Shown: in pieces, positions 58,048-64,000 of the stretch
How the letters are laid out: each line of letters opens with the position of its first letter
How positions within the stretch are numbered: position 1 is the stretch's first letter
DNA from: Eopsaltria australis
Lineage: Eukaryota > Chordata > Aves > Passeriformes > Petroicidae
Assembly: GCA_034509425.1 (NCBI GenBank)
Contig: JAVTVJ010001350.1
Coordinates: forward strand, 423,998-487,997
Direction of reading: 5' to 3'
DNA length: 64,000 bases
Notes under the pieces: model-generated
Told to the model about the DNA's origin: nothing
The model's database searches: none
What the model saw: only the letters and a program-made list of their open reading frames with translations
Program-made: the position numbers and the translations under genes

Positions 58048-60739
58048 CTCTGGAGGTGTGTTTTCCAACACTGTTCTTTGATCCTATAAATGTTGTCAAG
58101 TAAGGTGTATATTTTTTACCTAATCGTCTCGTAGAAGCACTTTAAAAAAAAAGAAATATATATATAGGTGAAAAAATAGACAATATCTTCTGCTTAGAAT
58201 TGCACCTGGACTGATGTTAATATGCCAATTCTGTCTGCCCAGTATTCCCAATTTTCCTATCTGTTTGATGTAGTCTGGTAGCAGAGTCTTTCTCACTCTT
58301 CAAGCATCAAAATTTGGACCATATTATCTAGCACATGTCATTATTCTTTGGAATATCAGTCTACTCCCACCTTCCTTCTTCCAGCTACTAAATGATAGAT
58401 TTGGCATTTTTTTATGCATAGGAAGTTTGCAACATGATCTCAGTTCTTTACTATAGAAAATTTAATTTATATTACTTACGGCTTTTGTATTACCAGTATT
58501 TGTCTCTTGTAATGTTGACAAAGTTTAAATTTATGAGAGTGAATACAAGCAAAAACCAGCCAATTGTCAAGGAATCCCTCTGGATGAAAGTAAATAGGAG
58601 GCAGTTTTGACTGGCTTGTCTGGTTGATTGTGCTGTGCTTTTCAAAATACTATGCTTGTGCTGATGCAGTGATTCATTATCCTTTACACTGTGTTCTGTT
58701 TTGACTTTATGTATAGAAAGTCTTTACTCCTCCTATTGGTACTGGTGCTGGTTTTCAAGTTGCAAACATGTGTCCTCTGGGAATGGGCTTAGTCTTAGAG
58801 CTATTTAACAGCTGTCAATTGAGAATTATTTCAGTCAGCAAATCTTCTTTTCTACAGAAAGACCTTTAAAAAATATAAAAGTCTGGTTCTTTGAATTCAA
58901 TTTCCAATTTTAAGACTGACCCATAAATACCAATCATGTATAACCTGTTTAAGGTACAGATATTTCCACATTTGAGAAGCATTTATAGTAAGAAAAATGC
59001 CTTTTAACCAAACTAATTGAATTGTGGCAGTGTGATATTGTGAATTGTTTGAAAATAGAGAAAACCCATCAATTTATGACTGGCAAAATGTTTCAGAAAC
59101 TTTATTGCCTGGTCTTTTTCTAATTCAAAAAATATTAACTCACACCTATCCATCAGAATATTGCTCAAGGAAAGATATCCAAACCACAGATGGCTTTGTA
59201 GACTAACAACAGAATTTGATTCTTTAAAAGATGATTCATGTTCTAGCCTTAATTTATCTGAGTCTCTTAAATGAGACTAAGGGAATAAATTAATTAATCT
59301 CTATTCCACTTACCTTTTTGTTAATGGAATGTCTACAGATGCACACCCTTCCTCAAAAGAAAAAAAAAACCAAAATAAACCCCCAAACCAAACCAAAAAA
59401 CCCTCCAGGACTGAAGACTAATTCAGGACTTTAAATAATCTTTTGGCACAACCTACAATAGGTATTATTCTGCCCACCACCTCCTGTTAATTACTGAGCT
59501 GTCAATCTTCCATGTTTCTGCCTATGTAAAAATAATTGTAATCGAATGAAATGTGGGCTGACTGAAATGGCAGTAGAATAATCCCATTCTCAGATTTACT
59601 ACAGTTTTGTACTGTATTGAATATTTTATTAACTGAGTAGCATAAGTCTGAGTTTTCTAGGTAGATTTTTTAATGCACGTGAAACCTCTCTAAAATGTCT
59701 AGAAAACACTGCATTTTCCTCTTCTCCAACACCCACTCCCAGGCTAGATCATCAAAGCAGAACATTTCAGAGCATTCAGGAAAAGTGTTTGTCATGTGTG
59801 ATCATCAGCCTGGTCTTGAGCAGCAAAAAGCAGAGTCCTCAAAACTTGTGGGAATCTGACTGGATGTGTGGTAAAACTAATTTCACAGAGAAGTAAATTC
59901 TCTGTGTCCAACAGAGTGAGGCTGAACAGATAAGGTCATGTCTCACTTTCATCAGTACTGAATTGTCCTCCAACATAAATATTAAACCAAAATGTTAGCA
60001 GTAGAAATTCACAATGAGTATCAATGCAATTACACATGCTTACTTCCTTAATTTTCACCTTTCTTATTGTATGGCTGCTTTAACCAGACATTGCACAATA
60101 AATCAAGAATTCTGTGAAAAAACATTTTTTTACTGAAATAGCTATTGAGTCTGAAATATGTCTGTGCTAAAGTGGGAGGGCAGAAAGAGCTGGAAGGATA
60201 AAGAACTAGATGGCAAATAAAATTGACTCCTCAATAGACAGAGAAGAATACAACTCTTTCTTCCTTCGCTTTAATATATAAAAATAATTGAATACATTTA
60301 CAAGCACTGGGGCTGAATAAATTGATTATAAATAATTTGCATGCTGAATTTTTCTTCCTTCATTACCAGTGAACTTCCAAAAAGAAGTTTGTCTATTTCT
60401 TGCTGTTTCAAGGGCAGCTGTCAGGAGAACCCATTTTGCATGCAAAATGAGCAGGAGTTGTGCTATGTATCCTCAACACCAGCTACAATCTTCTTATCTG
60501 TTAGCAGCCATGAACAAGCAGGCTGTGGAATGTTTCTGTACAGTTTTCATAACTTCGGTCACTTGTTGAATAACTTCTGGAAATACATACAAATTACGTT
60601 TCAGTATCTCATTTTTGAGTGTACAAAATTCAATGTGTGAGCAATTGGTGAGTTCTGATTTCCCATATATATATGTCATTATCCTCCATATTGTATGTGT
60701 AATAGGAATAACAGAGTTGTTAAACTAGAAAATCCACTC
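58048..60739. other. AT-rich DNA, nothing recognised
   Basis: The interval contains an A/C-rich run near 59357-59400 and many short open stretches. No gene or named repeat is seen. Confidence 0.5.
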
Positions 60740-61320
60740 TGTCATGGTTTGACCCCAGCCAGCAGCCAGCCAGGCTGCCACTGGTTCATTCTTCACCAAC
60801 AGGATCGGGGGAAGGGTAGAAGCTGGAAAACTCCTGAGTTGAGATACAGACAGTTTAATAGGGAAAATCCATGCTCTCAAGCAAAGCAAAACAAGGAATT
60901 CATTCACTGCTTCCCACAGGCATGCAGGTGTTCATCCATCTCCAGGAGAGCAGGGCCCCATCATGCATAATGCTTACTTGGATAGACAAATGCCATGACT
61001 CCAAACATTCCCCTCTTCCTCTTTCTTCCCCCCTGCTTTATGAACAGAGCATGATGTCACATGGTCTGGAATATCCCTTTGGTCAGTTGGGGTCACCTGT
61101 CCCAGCTGTGTCTCCTCCCAACCTCCCATGCACCCCCAACTTCCTCACCAGTATCAAAGTACAAACAGCAGAAAAGGCCTTGGCTCTGTGTAAGTCCTGT
61201 TCACCAATAACAAAAACATCTCTGTATTAGCAACCCTGTGTTCAGCACAAATCTAAAATACAGCTCCCTACTAGCAACTGGGAAGAAAATTCACTCCACT
61301 CCACAGCCAAAACCAGCACA
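60740..61320 (-). mobile_element. ERVK-type solo LTR, minus strand, second copy
   Basis: On the minus strand it begins TGTGCTGGTTTTGGCTGTGG and ends GGGGTCAAACCATGACA. It is the same family as 28285-28881, and both copies share the minus-strand ATTAAA (here 60854-60859). Long blocks, such as 60895-61240, differ from the first copy at few positions. The flanks are CCACTC on the left and ACTGGG on the right, so no 6-bp target duplication is evident. Open stretches inside recur in the first copy by homology only. Confidence 0.85.
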
Positions 61321-64000
61321 ACTGGGCATTGAAAAGTAGACTTTTAATCTAAAAATATGTGTGTCGATCTACAGAACAAGGAGAATGATTCTTTAACTTT
61401 GTGGTTATAGGAAATTGATACAGAACAAAGTCCATAAATGTGATTTCTAGAATTTTTTAAAAATTACTTACATTTTAACTAAAAGCAACTTTTGGGTTTT
61501 AGTTTCCAGTGGAGTAAAATTACAAAGAGTGAACTACACCTCAAATAAAAATATTAAATGAAATTGCCAATTTTTGCATGGTTTGAAAGTAAATAATTGG
61601 TATTTGCAAACCTTACTGATCACTTTTCTCCAAATATAAAGTAAAAACTTTGAGTGATTCTACATATAAAATATTGTAATTGAGTGTCAGAAGAAAGCCA
61701 CAATAAAAAATGAAAAATTAGGTGGTTTTTTAAAGACTGTTTAGAGAAAATTATTTGCTTCAATTGAATTTTTTTTCTGGACTTTTTTTTCTTTTAAGAA
61801 ATAAAATGAAGTTTTATTCTGTTTTTTAACTGCTCTAAAGTAAAGACAACTGACAAACCCACTAGCTTGACTATGCTGTGCTTGGATATACTGTCCATTT
61901 CCTAAGTAATTTCAATTTCAAATATTCTGATATTGGACATGCTTAGAGTGTGTGCATATACTCTATTTTATATATTAAATGACACAAAGTATGGTGCCAT
62001 TTTCTAGTCCTTTTGACATATAGTAACTTTTAGTACAGGGTTTAGTGAGAGAAGGGGAGGCTGCAGCTTTTAAATACAGACAGAATTTGCCTGTGTTCAT
62101 GCTACCTGGGAAGCTTGTGGAAATCTATATTCAGAATGTAAAATTTTGGGGGTGAGTCAAAGTCTGCCAAGAACATTGCCCATTCAGATGGGAGCTGACT
62201 CATAATCTGGAATGTGGAATGATAACACACAGTTATTTGGATAGGCTGAATATTATTTTGAGAGTGGTGCCCACAGCAAACTTTTGAAGGCCTAAAATAG
62301 CACGAGGTGGTTAACCAGAGGAAAACTGTTGGAAGTCTGTGTGTTTTCCAGATTGCTGAAACCTCCTTAGCACCAATAATTCCACACATGCTGATCTTAA
62401 AACCCCTCATTGTCTGTACTGTCCCACCATGTTTTTGGGATAAAAAAGACTGCTGAAGTCCAGGATGTACAGGCCACAGTGAGAGAAAGTCAAAGAAATG
62501 GTTACACAATTGCATTAATACCACACAGAGTTCCAAGAAAGCACTTGGAGTTTTTCTGACAAGATAATTACTTTCTCTAGTCTGCCGACCGTTCTTTCTG
62601 GAAATGGAACATATTTGATTTTTTTAAAAATGCATTTCTATACTTCTGTGAAGGTAAGCCTGAATCTAGCAAAAAATAAGAAATGACCTCATAATGCTAT
62701 TTTGGGAAACAAGATGCAAAAAAAGATGGTTTCCAGTACATATATATCCACTAGCCCACTAACACGATAGTCTGAACATTCAGAAAAAAAAAATATTTTG
62801 TGGCTCAATGAAAATAGTTTACATCCCTTGCTATTTATAATCTAGACATCCCAATTCAGTAGATTGACTTATTGTGTCAGCAAGTACAGGGCGCATCCTA
62901 ATGAGAGGAGAATGTCAACTATGTTAGCAGGAAATGGCCAGTCATACAGCTGACAGCCAGTCTTGGCAAGGAATATATGTAATGGTTTGGTACTGCAAGC
63001 TGTTTGTAGTTAGCATTACCAAAGCTGCCAGCCAATTGCCTCATAAGGTCTGCTGACAGGCAGTAATCTAATCTGGCCTCCCATTTGTTCTTTGTTTTTA
63101 TCTGCTAAACACAACTTCATCCTTCCCATGGTTGAATTGTATGCTATTTGAAATCTCAGCATTGCATTCAATCTTGTGGACATGAGAATAGCAGAGGTGT
63201 TATAATCAAAATCATAAAGAGCTGGGCCTCTAGAAACAATTTTTCATGGAGATGTGCTTAGATTTCAAAATAAACTTACTATAAACCAGGAAAGACCTGT
63301 GGCTATGTTATTTTCCCCATATATGTCCTGTTTCAAGCTGAAGTTTGAACATAGGGATGTTTGCTATCATAAGGAATTCTAAATAAATATCAGGTATAGA
63401 CTGGAGGGAGAATTTCAGGTACAGTGGAAAACAGATTCAAGTCTGTTGGCTCGATCAAAGCGCAGAAATAAGTAATATGCATTGTGCTTGAACAAAGCAA
63501 ATTACATGTAAAATAAGTAAGGTTGCACAAGATATGTTCAGTTTTGCTGGTTTTATTTCAAGCTATTCGTTGAAAAACTGTTAGCTTAAGATTAATCACT
63601 GAGGAGTCAATGTGTTTTTATGGCTTTGATTGACATGAAAACTATTATTTCTAGTACAAAAGTACTAATCTACTGTGTCTGTTCATATAAAGTCAGGATG
63701 GTCTAGTGAGAAGGGTGCTAAATTGGTGAAATCTCTTTGCTCCTCCAGAAGCTCCCTGTATGTTGATTGTATATTTGATTAGAATTAGATCACAAAAAGT
63801 GTTGCATATCAAAAAGTGTTTCTAATAAATATTAACTGCCTCTGCCTAGCAATTCATTTCTCAAAGCAGCCAGTTTAGTAGAGCCAAGCCTTGCAACTGC
63901 CAGTATTTTCAGATGTAAATTTCCACTGACACAGTGCTTCTGGTGCTGTGCTTGTGCCAGATATGCCTCGTTCTAGTCAGCATGTAGCACCTTGGCATTC
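61321..64000. other. AT-rich DNA, possible conserved noncoding block
   Basis: No gene is recognised. A 144-codon minus-strand open stretch at 62102-62536 has no identifiable domain. The block 62860-63120 is richer in mixed-composition sequence (CATCCTAATGAGAGGAG, CAGCTGACAGCC) and looks like a candidate conserved element; this is an impression only. Confidence 0.4.

Noticed and set aside
28485..61230. Closely similar ~100-codon open stretches at 28485-28793 and 60871-61230 as a duplicated gene
   Set aside because: Both lie antisense in copies of one ERVK-type LTR; their similarity is that of the repeat.
1..64000. CRISPR arrays, tRNA or rRNA genes, bacterial operons
   Set aside because: No regularly spaced direct repeats with unique spacers, no cloverleaf with A and B boxes and no rRNA-like blocks were seen; the repeats present are vertebrate retroelements.

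Overview
This window reads as avian nuclear DNA, mostly AT-rich intergenic or intronic sequence with no recognisable protein-coding gene. The bird assignment rests on CR1 LINE fragments ending in the typical avian CR1 tail (for example 25590-25608) and on LTR families whose ends look like avian endogenous retroviruses (28285-28881, 60740-61320, 6277-7244). A passerine or other neoavian bird with active ERV history fits best, but the species cannot be read from the sequence. I recognised no tRNA, rRNA, CRISPR or bacterial-type operon.

Layout. 1-6276 is unannotatable AT-rich DNA. 6277-7244 is a solo LTR with a 5-bp target duplication. 7245-14841 is AT-rich host DNA with an exact 24-bp tandem duplication and two minus-strand open stretches of protein-like composition (10389-10691 and 14166-14472). 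14847-15543 is a second solo LTR. 16157-20578 is the most remarkable part: two 1.6-1.8 kb LTRs of one family facing opposite ways around a 1-kb spacer. A third member lies at 52165-53978 with a clean 5-bp duplication. CR1 remnants lie at 21130-22243, 23550-25608 (endonuclease motifs readable, reverse transcriptase missing, broken by an LTR-like insertion), 27662-27862 (minus), 39134-39861 and 56583-56950 (minus). ERVK-like LTRs lie at 28285-28881 and 60740-61320 (both minus, one family) and at 39901-40517, 51082-51746 (minus) and 57421-58041 (a second family). Two probable relics of the ancient MIR SINE sit at 42017-42250 and 42580-42660. The rest is unremarkable AT-rich sequence.

How it fits together. 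No set of genes works together here. The window records repeat insertion and rearrangement: LTR insertion into CR1 (24862-25402), LTR insertion next to a CR1 end (39901), and recombination between inverted LTRs. The inverted pair shares an internal ~820-bp tract that is nearly identical while both outer parts differ strongly. Its four flanking 5-mers also match better when paired across the two LTRs than within each. Together these suggest gene conversion, and perhaps inversion of the spacer. I found no convincing new biological system; this rearranged LTR pair, a 26-bp perfect palindrome with two opposed forkhead-type motifs (34116-34141), and a possible unassigned exon (14166-14472) are the best leads.
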